From the NCBI RefSeq assembly GCF_950295315.1, contig NC_080176.1, positions 32,825,006-32,889,005 of the forward strand: a stretch of 64,000 bases of DNA. Direction: 5' to 3'. This stretch comes from Erinaceus europaeus. Taxonomy: Eukaryota > Chordata > Mammalia > Eulipotyphla > Erinaceidae. The notes under the pieces were generated by a model. That model was not told the origin of the DNA and did not search any database. It saw only the letters and a program-made list of their open reading frames with translations. Positions 42,540 through 52,700 of this stretch are shown here, one piece after another (position 1 is the first letter of the stretch; every line of letters begins with the position of its first letter). The translations under genes were made by a program, and so were the position numbers.

Positions 42540-42703
42540 TTTTTTACTTTTATTTATTTACTTATTTATTGTAATGGTGGGGGGAAGGGAGGACCAGAAC
42601 ACTTTTCAACTGGCTTATGGTGTTGCTAAGGATTGAATCAGGGATCTTGGAGCCTCGGGCATGAAAGTCTTCTGCAAAACCATCATACCATCTCCCAGTC
42701 CAA
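42540..42703 (-). mobile_element. CATAATGG-form SINE, inverted
   Basis: TTATTTATTTACTTATTTATT, GGCTTATGGTGTTGCTAAGG, GAATCAGGGATCTTGGAGCC, GGGCATGAAAG and CATCATACCATCTCCCAG give a complete inverted copy. Confidence 0.8.
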
Positions 42704-42728
42704 ATTTTTGACTTTTAAAAGATTTTGT

Positions 42729-43092
42729 GAGGGTGCTGCATGGTGGCACACTGGGTTGAGTGCACAGAGCATGAAGTGCAAAGACTGACCACAGGAACCA
42801 GTGCAATAATTCTAGTTCCAGCCTCGGCTGCCCAACTGAAGGGGGGTGCTTCACAGGCCATAAAACAGGTCTGCTGGTCTCTGTCTTTCTTTCCCCCTCT
42901 GTCTTCCCCTCCTCTTTCAGTTTTTCTCTATCCTGTCAAACAACAACTATAGCAGCGACAACAATAACAGCAACAACAACAACAACAGTAGAAAAAAAAA
43001 AGGATGGCCATCAGGAGCAGTGGATTTGTAGGGCAGGCACCAAGCCCCAGCCATAAACCTGGATGCAAAAAATAAAAAAAAAAAAAAAAGCT
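42729..43092 (+). mobile_element. Full-length long-form SINE
   Basis: Head GGGTGCTGCATGGTGGCACA carries an insertion in the tRNA-like part. The body, CAACAACAACAACAAC linker, GATGGCCATCAGGAGCAGTG and a poly(A) tail at 43071-43090 follow. Confidence 0.85.
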
Positions 43093-43093
43093 A

Positions 43094-43395
43094 GGATTCC
43101 ATTTTAGGGATGCTCCTAGGGGCCCATGACTATTTTTTTTTTGCTTGAGTTTATGCAGTGCCTTGTGCATGCATGATACCATTTTTTTTTCATTCTGTCC
43201 TCTTTCTTTCCATTCCTTTCTTTCTAGAGAGAGAAAGAGAGATATCAAGAGATCACCAGAAGAGAGAGACATAATAGGTCTACTCCACAATGCATGGAGT
43301 CCCTCTGATACCACCCATGCTGTTCCGCTGTGGTACTAGGGCTCAAACACAGGGCCTCACAAAGGACAAAGTACACACTGTATTGTGTAAGTTAT
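43094..43395 (-). mobile_element. Retroposon scrap joined to a diverged inverted SINE
   Basis: 43094-43134 (CCATTTTAGGGATGCTCCTA) repeats a segment of copy j (45094-45128) in the same orientation. 43136-43395 is a diverged SINE with AGAGAGAAAGAGAGATATC and GGGCTCAAACACAGGGCCTC. Confidence 0.6.
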
Positions 43396-43835
43396 TTCCT
43401 AATCTCTATGTTCTCAAGTTTTTATTCTCTAGATGCAGTTAGAAAACATCTGACATTTTATCAGACTGCAATTTAAATTCATATTTTATTAACCTGTACA
43501 CACACTTGAGAAGAAAGCAAATCTCTACCATGTTTGTTTTCTGAAAGAATAATACTTTTCTTCATTTAATCAAGTTTCATTTTAGTTCTCCATAGTTACA
43601 TTTATATCTGTTTTGTGTATTTCTTGTGTAATTTATATTTATTATATGTTGTCGTTGTTAGGAATAAAATATTTACGTATTTTTAGAGTCTTTTTTACTT
43701 TACTTCAGAGAGAAACCAAAGCATCATTCCAGTAGTTAGTATGTCAGGGTTAATTATACCAAGGGCCTCACATATGCCAATACTGCACTCTGTCTGCTGA
43801 GTCATTTTCCTGGATACAGAAATCTTTGTATTTCT

Positions 43836-43869
<34 letters not shown>

Positions 43870-44049
43870 AATATATCCTAATATTTATGTTGTTTTCTGC
43901 TCCCTTGTTGAATTCTAATTTTAACTTGTGCTATTTCTAGTGATTCTATTGACACTTTAATCTCATTTTAATTGTTCTAGTAGCTTTTATCTCACTAAAA
44001 TACCTTGAACTTTTAGAAAAATTATCTAATAATTATATTGATTTAAAAT
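43396..44049. other. AT-rich DNA with SINE scrap and AT microsatellite, no gene seen
   Basis: An inverted SINE relic lies at 43683-43815 (CTTCAGAGAGAAACCAAAGC, CTGTCTGCTGAGTCATTTT). An (AT)n run lies at 43839-43866. Confidence 0.5.
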
Positions 44050-44272
44050 TTGTATTACCTTCATTTATTTATTGAGTAGAGACAGCCAAAAATGGAGGGG
44101 GATGGGGGATAGAGAGAAGAGAGACAGAGAGACATCTTCACCACTGCTTCACCACTGCTTCACCACTCACAAAGTTTCCCCCCATATGTGGGGACTGAGG
44201 GCTTGAACCCAGTCCTTGCACATTTTAACGTGTGTGCTCAACCAGGTGTGTCACCACTAGGTCCCTGGTGAT
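44050..44272 (-). mobile_element. Short-form SINE, inverted, with triplicated motif
   Basis: TTTATTTATTGAGTAGAGACA tail side, AAAAATGGAGGGGGATGGGG, GGGACTGAGGGCTTGAACCC and CACCACTAGGTCCC head. The TGCTTCACCAC word occurs in tandem at about 44141-44168. Confidence 0.85.
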
Positions 44273-44394
44273 TATTATTTTGTATTAACTAAAATAATGG
44301 GCTGTTAGTTTCTGGTTTTGGTGGGACTGCTTCCCACGAATCATCTTTAGGTGAGTCAATTTCCCATTCTCCCTGGGACAATAGTTTGCATTTT

Positions 44395-45165
44395 TTATTA
44401 GTGATTTAATATTGATTTACAAAGTCACAACATAACAAGGGTACAACTCCACACTGTTCCCACCACCAGAGATATGGGTCCTCTATCCCTCCATTGTAAG
44501 TTACAATTCTCCCCAGATTGCAGATGTGGATAATTTTTTTTTCTACAGCTATCTGTCTATATTTGTATATATTTGCCCTTTTTTTTTTAAGGTTCCACTT
44601 TCTCTTCCTTTCCAAGTCACACCTACTACTTTTACTACATCCAAATGTCCCTCCCTATTTCCTCCCCTCTCCCCTGTTACTGATGGAGTTGGAGTTCAGA
44701 GCTCTCTGGTTTTCTTCTTCTTATCATTACTCCACCACTGAAAGTATGAATAAAAATAATTATTGGGGTGCAGAAGGTGGGAGTTCTGGCTTCTGTAATT
44801 GCTCCTCTACTGGGCATGGGTGTTGGCAGGTCAATCCACACCCCCAGCCTGTTTCTATCTTTCCCTAGTGGGGCAGGGTTCTGGAGAGGTGAGGTTCCAA
44901 GACACACTGGTGAGGTCATTTGCCCAGGAAAGTTAGGGTGGAATCATGAAAGTATATACAATGTGGTGGCTAAAAGGTGGCAAGGAACAGGTCAAAATGA
45001 TTAAGGAACAGGTCAAAATGATTAAGGAACAAGAAACAAAAAAGCAGAGCAGATGAGAACAGGTATCTTAGGGTGGAAAGGAGCTAGTAAGTCCATTTTA
45101 GGGATGCTACTAGGGGCCCACAACTATCTTAGATTTTGCTTGAGTTGATAGCTAACATGAGGTTA
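44395..45165 (-). mobile_element. Non-coding retroposon, copy j (longer 3' variant)
   Basis: Inverted. Its 3' terminus (44395-44475) complements GGGTACAACTCC, TAAATCACTAATAAAA. About 280 bases at 44480-44760 are found only here and in copy k, between the terminal box and the common module that starts at CAGAAGGTGGGAGTTCTGGC. The 5' part contains a 21-base tandem at 44982-45023. Confidence 0.8.
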
Positions 45166-45310
45166 TACAAAAAATATTGTGATGACATTATGGGGACTGA
45201 ATTTTACTTCAGATATTACGTTCCAATCATGTAGCCTTAAGATTAATTTCTAAGATTTGAAGTAGAATACAATATAATAAAAGGGGGAAGAAAGCTACCA
45301 TTAAAAGAAA
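45166..45310. other. Short unassigned stretch
   Basis: AT-rich, with no recognised element. Confidence 0.4.
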
Positions 45311-45505
45311 AGGCCCAGTGGGGGAGGGAGATTGCTCATCTAATACAACGTGCCTTACTGCATGCAAGGCTTTGGGTCTGATTCCTGGCACCACAGACAG
45401 CACTAGGGGTGTGGGGGTGGGCAGGGAGGGGTCACTCAACGAACAGTGGAGTGGCTCTGAGGTACTGTCTCCTCTTTTGCCTCTCCTTTTCTCTCTTTAT
45501 CAAAG
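45311..45505 (+). mobile_element. Diverged SINE
   Basis: CAGTGGGGGAGGGAGATTGC, GCATGCAAGGCTTTGGGTCT and GATTCCTGGCACCACAGACA are the head and B-box region of an older SINE. CTCCTTTTCTCTCTTTATC is its 3' part. Confidence 0.6.
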
Positions 45506-45519
45506 CAAACTATTCTATT

Positions 45520-46225
45520 ATATTTTTATTAGTGATTTAATATTGTTTTATGAAATTACAAGATAGCAGGGATACAATTCCACACTGTTCCTATCACTTC
45601 AGTTCTGTGTCTCTATTCCCATTCCCTCCATTGGAAACTACAATGGTTCTCCCAAGGTCACAGACATGGGTTGACTATTATTTTTTTTTAATATTTATTT
45701 TTTCTTTTGTTGCCCTTGTTTTATTGTTGTAGTTATGATTGTTGTTGTTATTGATGTCGTCATCGTTGTTAGATAGGACAGAGAGAAATGGAGAGAGGAG
45801 GGGAAGACAGAGAGGGGGAGAGAAAGACACCCACAGACCTGCTTCACCGCCTGTGAAGCAACTCCCCTGCAGGTGGGGAGCTGTGGGTTGAACAGGGATC
45901 ATTTCGCTGGTCCTTGCATGCACCACATGTGCTTAACCCTGCACTACCGCCCACTCCCGACTACTATTTCTGTAACTGTCTATTTGTATTTTTGCCCTTC
46001 TTTGTATGCTCTTACCTTCTCTTCCTTTTAATATCACACTTACAGCTGATACTACTTCTGAATGTCTTTCTTTTCCCCCCTCTTCTCTCTGGGCCTTAAT
46101 GGTATTGAGTTTCAGAGCCCTCTAGCCATCTTCCACTAACATTTCTCCCCCTCTCTGGGAGTATGGACCAAATTTCTTTTTGAGGTGCAGAAGGTGGGAG
46201 TTCTGGCTTCTGTAATGGTTTCTTC
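45520..46225 (-). mobile_element. Non-coding retroposon, copy k
   Basis: Inverted, with the same longer 3' variant as copy j (TTTTTATTAGTGATTTAATA, ATTCCACACTGTTCC, TTTGTATTTTTGCCCTTC). It is cut by a SINE at 45684-45958 and ends 5' near GGTGCAGAAGGTGGGAGTTC. Confidence 0.8.
45684..45958 (-). mobile_element. Full-length long-form SINE nested in copy k
   Basis: Inverted. GACTA(T/C)TATTT flanks it at 45673-45683 and 45959-45969. Well preserved. Confidence 0.9.
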
Positions 46226-46320
46226 TTTTCTTCCCACCCCACCCTTTATAAAAAATAAAGAAAGAATTAGAGGAATGGCTAAGGAAAGTCACTCAGTCAT
46301 GATACACATGTATGATGCCC

Positions 46321-46387
<67 letters not shown>

Positions 46388-47499
46388 GAAGAAAATAGAA
46401 TTAGAACCAAATTCTTGACTCCAGTACATAATATACAGAGTGCTGCATCATTGGTAACTTAGCTTCCAAACTAATTGGAGGGACAGATCCTACAATTTTC
46501 AGATGGTAATATGCTTGGAACCATGCTGTCCATAAAAATATTTTAATATTCTTACTTCCTGAAAATATTGACCTTAGTGTACTATCTAAAACTTGTAGGA
46601 CGCATATAATGCTTGTGTCTCAGAAGTCAACTAAATTCTAAAATGGAGGCCAGTTATTATTTAAAATGACACAGTTTCTTTCAATTTTAGTGATATATGA
46701 TAATCTGTATCAATATGTTCACTTAGAGTCATTGACCAGATGTGAGAAGGGATATGATTTGAGTAGTAATGTCACATTTCCAAGCCACAGAGAAAGGATG
46801 AATGCTCACAAATTTCTAACTCTAAGCTGACCATTTAGGGCTACTCTTTCACTGTCTATCATCTCTCTGTAACTCAGCATGTCTCTGCAGAATTTTCAAG
46901 CTCTAGCAAGCTCAGCACTTGTTAATGTTTAATAAAAGATACTTTCCCAGAAAACAGCTGAGCAGGTTAAAATGAAATCAGCTTCCAAATCCTGATGCAA
47001 TAGTTTCAGAATTACTGCTAAAATACTTGTGAAGGAACAAAACCCAATAAACACTGAAATAAGATTAGAATCCTAAAGGAATTCACTGAAAGCCTGTGGT
47101 GATGGATTAACAAATTTAACAGAAAGCCAGATTTTTAGATTTTAAGATTCCTAAAGCAGAGGAAGAAAATGAGGAGGAAGAGGCTTTGGAAAAGCCTTAG
47201 CCCAAGAGCAGAGGGTGGCAAAAGCAGAGAAACAGCAACTATTCAATAGCTCCCTAACTCCTTCTCACTTTCACCTTTCCCTGTCTTAGCAGGGTTGCAA
47301 ATCCACTTCTTTGGAGGAGAATTCTCACTTACTTGCACAATGCTGCAGGTGTGCAATGGGGGAACAGTATGTGAGGAGAGAAGACCTCTTCTCAGGTCGA
47401 TAGAACCTTACAAACATGATTACAAAACTTGATTCTCTTTACAATTTATCTTATTTGTAATGACTCCTCATTTTTTGTTGTTGTTGTTGGTGGTGGTGT
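46226..47499. other. Unique DNA with GA microsatellite, no gene seen
   Basis: A (GA)n run at 46324-46388 gives an Arg/Glu repeat frame that is an artefact. No element or gene was recognised from 46390 to 47499. Confidence 0.5.
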
Positions 47500-47755
47500 T
47501 TGTCTGATTTCTAAATAATGGTTTGAAAGATCATCAGATTACAAGAGCATAGTTCCACACTGCACCCACCACCATAGTTTTGTCTTCCTCCCACCACACT
47601 GCCTTCCCCCCAAGGATAACCACCATAGTTTTTACAAAGTGTTAGCTACAGTTTGACATTCTTTTAAAAATGAGTTCATGTGTCTCAAGTCTTTAAATTG
47701 CATGTACCAGTGAAACCATACAGTATTTATCTTTCAGAGAAATTCCAGCCATGCA
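47500..47755 (-). mobile_element. L1 3'UTR fragment, inverted
   Basis: CATAGTTCCACACTGCACCC, TGCCTTCCCCCCAAGGATAACC, TGTCTCAAGTC and CCAGTGAAACCATACAG line up with 26880-27060. Confidence 0.65.
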
Positions 47756-47840
47756 GTAATAGATATAAAAAATAAATATAAAAATGAGAGTACTTGAATG
47801 AAAACATCAAATTAATGAACCTCAAGATACTACTATGTAT

Positions 47841-48109
47841 GAAAGCCAGGCGGTGGTGCAGCGGATTAAGCACACATGGCAGAAAGCACATGGACTAGCA
47901 TCAGGATCCCATTTCGAGCTCCTGGCTCCCCACCATCAAAGGGTTTACTTCACAGGTGGTGAAGCAGGTCTGCAGGTGTCTTTCTCTCCCCCTCTGTCTT
48001 CCCTTCCTCTCTCCACTTCTCTCTGTCCTGTCCAACAATGACGGTATCAATAACAACACCAATAATAACAACAACGGCGATAAACAAAAAGGGCAATAAA
48101 AGGGGAAAA
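47841..48109 (+). mobile_element. Full-length long-form SINE
   Basis: Head AAAGCCAGGCGGTGGTGCAG with CGGATTAAGCACACATGGC, body, pyrimidine tract and a CAATAACAACACCAATAATAA linker. The 3' part after the linker is missing. AGATACTA lies on both sides (47825 and 48110). Confidence 0.85.
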
Positions 48110-48264
48110 AGATACTATATATATAAAAAGATTGAGGAACAAAGTTGTAAGAAAGATGAAAAAAACTAGAGAGAAAAATGGTATCATTTGACAATACATA
48201 GTATGTGTGTAAACATAAAGTATTGCAAATATAATTTATATATGAATATATTGTATATAAACAC

Positions 48265-49800
48265 ATCTAAGAGAGTCTTCTTTAACTGTTCTTATCTCAC
48301 CATTCTTTTCTTGACAAGATTCTATCAATTTCTTCCTGCCATTTCATACTTTAAAGTTGTCTCATATTTTTATAGCTTGTGTTTATGGGTCTGTTTTACT
48401 GTTATTTATCACCCTTCAACAGTTCAAAGTTCTTTGTTTCTTTCTCTATGGCACTCCTTTCAGCAAGGCAGGACTGGTGGTGGCAAACTCCTTTAAGTTT
48501 TGTATAGTTTTGATTGTTCCTTCATACGTGAATGCTAGTCTTTCATGGTAAAGTGTACATGGCTGACAGATGTTGTCCCTTAAAATCTTGAATACACCAC
48601 TCCACTCTCTCCTGGCTGCCATGGTTCTTGCAGAAAAATCAGATGCAAGTTTGAATATACTGTCTTCATAATTCACTTTCATCTTTTCCCCGGCATCTTG
48701 TTTTATTTTTTTCTTTGTCTTTGACTTTTGATAGTCTCATTATGATGTGTCTTGGGTTCCATTTGGGTTTAGAAATTTGGAGGTTCTCTCTGCTTTCTGA
48801 ACATATCCCAGGTTTGGAAAATGCTCTGTTATTATTTCTTTGAATATGATTTCTGTTTCCTTCTTTCTCTCCTCTCCTTCTGAGACCCTAAAAATACTGA
48901 TATTTGTTTTCCTGACATTCTTATTCTCTCAAAGAGTTGTTTAATTTTTCCTAAATCTTTTTTCTCCTTCTACTTTGAAGTAAAAAAACTGTGGCCATGT
49001 TATCTTCTATTTCTGATGTTCTCTCTTCTACATGGGTAAGTATGACTTGCTACTGGAGACCGGAATGCATCTAAAGAGTTCTTCAAACCCTGCACTTCTA
49101 TTTTCAAGTTTTCCATTTCCCTGTCCATGGAATCTTTAAAGTCATGGATTTATTTCTTTATATATTTCTCCATATTGAATTGAGAGCTTTGTATTTCTCC
49201 AACTTTCCTGACAACATATTCCTTAAACTCTTTCTCTGGTAGCTTTCCTGGATTTACATCATTAAATTTCTGTGTTCCCTCTTGGTTTTACAGAATCAGT
49301 GTTTTCCTAGCTTTACCCATCCCATTGTTAGGATTTTCTGTATCATACTGATCCCTGAAAGTAGGAACTCTGCTGGAGATGAAAGTCATTTTTCTTGCCT
49401 GCAGATCTGATCCTAAATACCAGGATCTCTGTGGCAGTGGGGACACCTTAGCTTCCCTGATGCTACAAGGCTACTTCTCGGTTCCTTTGAACAATTCCCT
49501 GGAGTTTTCTTGGAGCTTGTGGCTTCTACCGCTCTGAACTGTAGGCCAGAGGTCCTTTTAAGGCACCCTCAGGCAATGTGTTGCTTTGCTTCTACTTGAG
49601 TACTTCTCTCCCTCATTTCCTGCTCCTGCTGTCCACACACAATCACCCACCTTTAGATAGTGATGTTCTTTTCTTTACCAGAAATTCCACCTGTTCTCTG
49701 ATGAAATTTGTTATTTTGTTGTAAAATCTGTTTTGTGGGAGAGAGTCGACTTTCCATGACTAGAATGCCATTGTTCTGCCATAACTCCTCTTATTTTCAT
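48265..49800 (-). pseudogene. L1/HAL1-like element: 5' region and ORF1, no ORF2
   Basis: The minus frame 48446-48682 is the C-terminal domain of L1 ORF1p, with a SARTMAARREW-type string (about residues 17-27), ILRDNICQP and a TTSPALL end. Further upstream, the RRM part is visible in broken frames (48700-48960). Beyond ORF1 no ORF2 start follows, only non-coding AT-rich sequence to 48265. Such an ORF1-only layout fits HAL1 (half-L1) elements, but deletion of ORF2 from an ordinary L1 is equally possible. Confidence 0.7.
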
Positions 49801-50240
49801 TTCAGTAAAGTGCCTAGAACTTTATGTAAGTAGTACTGGCACTAAAAACATTTCCAGACACAAACATATTAGGGTGTTTCTGTGAACACCCCAAGGCTAG
49901 GTAAGCAGAAACAAGCATGACTAGATGAGCTGTCTGTTAACTAACACTAGCTGTGAAGACATTTCTTCCTGTTCAAGGGTAAAAAAGCAGAAAACAAAAA
50001 TCTTAACTAGAATTTATATAAAATTACTCTAACCCAAGGTAGAAAGAATATGATGGTTACCACCTGAAGTATATAACTTGCAGAAGGAAACAGAAAATTG
50101 AACATTTATTCAGTATCCACAAAATGCTGAGACCTTAATCTGGGGAATGAGGTGAAGGGTAAGAGAAAACACTGTAATTCCAGGTCTCAAATTTCTATAG
50201 TTAGTGATTCAGTCCAATGTTTAGTAAGTGGTACACACAC

Positions 50241-50285
<45 letters not shown>

Positions 50286-50509
50286 AGTGTGGACTTCCTA
50301 CTCCTTTGTCTTTTTCCAAAGCACAAACATCAAGTGCAGTCAAGTAGTGGGGGGAAAAAAGAAATTCTGCTCAGTACAGTTTTTCCACATCTGGGTATTT
50401 GCTCCAAGGAAAACACTAATTTGAAGAGATACATATCATCATATTAATCATAGTATTAGTAATAACAATCAATAGTTAGAAACAACTTAAAACACAAAGT
50501 GAAACTTGA
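49801..50509. other. Unique DNA with AC microsatellite, no gene seen
   Basis: An (AC)n run lies at 50232-50283. No element or gene was recognised otherwise. Confidence 0.5.
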
Positions 50510-50895
50510 ATTGAACATGGTGTATTCCAGCAAGGAAAAGAACTCTGGGAAGGAGGTGGAGGGAAGGGATGACGAGAACTCTTAGGTTCTAGAGCAATGA
50601 TCATAGAAAAAGAATTTAAGTTGTGGATGAGAGTGCTCTAAAAAGAACTTTCACAGGGAGTTGAGAAATTCTATTCATGTGTCAATGACTTCACTGTAAA
50701 CCATTAACCCCCCCTAAAAATAATTTTTAAAAATTAGTCAGAAGAAAAAAAAAGAATTTAGTGCCCATTAAGAGATCACTGGGTAAAGAAGATATGCATT
50801 TGTACACAATGAAATACAACCAGCTATTATTAAAAAATTAAATTCTTCATTTTCAACATCATGGATGAACTTCAATATTGAGGTTATAGAAACAC
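50510..50895 (+). mobile_element. L1 3'UTR piece followed by an L1 ORF2-end piece
   Basis: 50515-50710 is an L1 3'UTR (CAATGACTTCACTGTAAACC end, then CCCCCCTAAAAATAA). 50785-50895 is a late-ORF2 piece (GTACACAATGAAATACAACC, AACATCATGGATGAACTTCA). The order is wrong for one L1, so these are two pieces. Confidence 0.65.
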
Positions 50896-51015
50896 ACTGT
50901 GGGGGCTGGGTGATGGTGGTGCACCCTGTTGAGCACACATGTTACAATGTGCAAGGACCTGGGTTCAAACTCCCAGTGCCCACCTGCAGGAGAAATTTTT
51001 TTCTCTCCCTCTATA
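50896..51015 (+). mobile_element. Short-form SINE, 3'-truncated
   Basis: GTGGGGGCTGGGTGATGGTG, GTTGAGCACACATGTTACAA, ACCTGGGTTCAAACTCCCAG and CCACCTGCAGGAGAAATTTT. The 3' half is absent. Confidence 0.8.
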
Positions 51016-51248
51016 TGTTTATGGTAAAATCAACCAAGCCTTTCACAGTGAACTGCCAGTATTTTAGCAGTGAACTGGAAACTACCAAAAATATTGCAAA
51101 CATAAAAAGCCTGAAGAATGTAATAACCAAAAATTGAAAATTCAGCAGTCTTTTAACAAGTTAAACACAGCTAATGAAAGATTTTGTGAATGAATTGTTG
51201 TTTTTCTAGAAATCCATTACAGAAGGAAGGGTAGTAACTATCAAAAAT

Positions 51249-51409
51249 TAGATCAGAGACCAAGAGATGGGTAGAACATGAATTTTACTTTGCATGAGGC
51301 CTCAGTTTGAGCCCTTGCACAAAATGGGAGCACCACAGACACCAAAGCTATAGATGGTGGAGCAATGCTGAGTTATCTCTTCCACTCTCTCCTCTGCTTC
51401 TCTTTTATT
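51249..51409 (+). mobile_element. Diverged SINE that served as L1 target
   Basis: GAGACCAAGAGATGGGTAGA, GGCCTCAGTTTGAGCCCTTG, GGAGCACCACAGACACCAAA and the CTCCTCTGCTTCTC stretch. Its 3' end is interrupted by the large minus-strand insertion, and sequence like its tail resumes at 57942. Confidence 0.6.
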
Positions 51410-52392
51410 TTATTTTATTTTATTTTATTTTATTTATTTAAGAAAGGAGACATTAACAAAATCATAGGATGGGGGGGTTCAACTCCACACAATTCCTGTC
51501 ACCCAATCTCCATATCCCATCCCCTCCCCTGATAGCTATCCCATTCTCTATCCCTCTGGGAGCATGGACCCAGGGTCATGGGTTGCAGAAAGTGGGAGGT
51601 CTGGCTTCTGTAATTGCTTCCCCGCTGAACATGGGTGTTGACTGGATGATTCATACTCCCAGTCCACCTCTCTCTTTCCCTAGTAGGGTAAGTCTCTGGG
51701 GAAGCTGAGCTCCAAAACACGTTGGTGGGGACTTCAGTCCAGGGAAGCCTGGCCAGCATCCTGATGGTATCTGGAACCTGGTGGCTGAAAAGACAGTTAA
51801 CATACAAAGCCAAACAAATTGTTGAGCAATCATGGACCCAAAGGTTGGAATAGTGGAGATGAAGTGTTGGAGGGTACTCACTGCAAACTCTAGTGTACTT
51901 CTGTTTTCAGGTATATATTTTGCACTTGTTTATGGATACATGTGAACATATGCTCTCTCTCACAGAACCTGGTCTATATCTAGGTTTTGGGACTTTGTTA
52001 GGAAGTGAACCACCTGGGATGAAATTAGAGAAAACTATGAAAGGAAAGGCCGAGTGATGAAGCTGAAAGGTTGTCGTTCCACACCTGAAGTCTCTGGACA
52101 CAGTCTGAAGTGAAGAGTGCTGGGGTAGCACTCGTTGCGTTGAATAGGTTGCAATCAGCAGATATAATATTATTTGATAAGAATTGGGAGAAGATTACGG
52201 GAAAGTGGGCCCTACCCTAGGGTCCCAAGACTGGGAAAGTTTAGGCTCTATAGTGGAGATGTGAGATTCCTGCTGTCTTAGAGTTCGAGAAGACAATGGA
52301 TAGTTACTGCTATCATCACATTATTTGGTAATTAGGTTAGCTTTTAAAAGTCCCTTTGTTAGACATACAATTTCCCCCCTCTCATATTAATT
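51410..52392 (-). mobile_element. Non-coding retroposon module (copy l) downstream of L1
   Basis: On the minus strand it starts right after the L1 3'UTR end (52393) with a roughly 470-base 5' part not found in copies b-f. It then passes into the common module at about 51860 (complement of CATGATTGCTCAACAATTTG) and ends in a (TAAAA)n tail at 51410-51440. The tail and the L1 5' end share TCTCTTTTA flanks, so the two appear to have been inserted together. Confidence 0.75.
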
Positions 52393-52700
52393 AGTGATTT
52401 ATATTACTACAATTTAATAGATGTGTACATAAACACCATTCCCATCACCAAAAGATTGTGTCCCATCCCACCCACCCACCCCCACCCCCACAGGAAGCCG
52501 AATGTCCACCCTTCCGCTTACCATAGGGTTTTTACATTGATGCCCTACTTTCAATTTAGTCAGGTCCTGCCTTTAGTTTCCCTTTCTGATCTTTCACAAC
52601 TCATGTTGATGAGTGGGATCATCCCATACTCATCTTTATCTTTCTGACTTAGCTCACTTAACATAATTCCTTCTAGCTCTGTCCACAATATGTCAGAGAA
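52393..52700 (-). mobile_element. L1 3'UTR with G-rich tract
   Basis: Follows the ORF2 end. The minus strand of 52462-52489 reads as repeated GGGTGGGT and GGGGGT blocks, the polypurine G-rich tract typical of mammalian L1 3'UTRs. It ends with GGTGATGGGAATGG and ATATAAATCACTAATTAA and has no poly(A) of its own. Confidence 0.8.

Noticed and set aside
47140..47205. Short frame rich in Glu (AEEENEEEEALEKP-like)
   Set aside because: Only about 20 codons, flanked by stops and made of GAA/GAG repeats; no supporting homology recognised.
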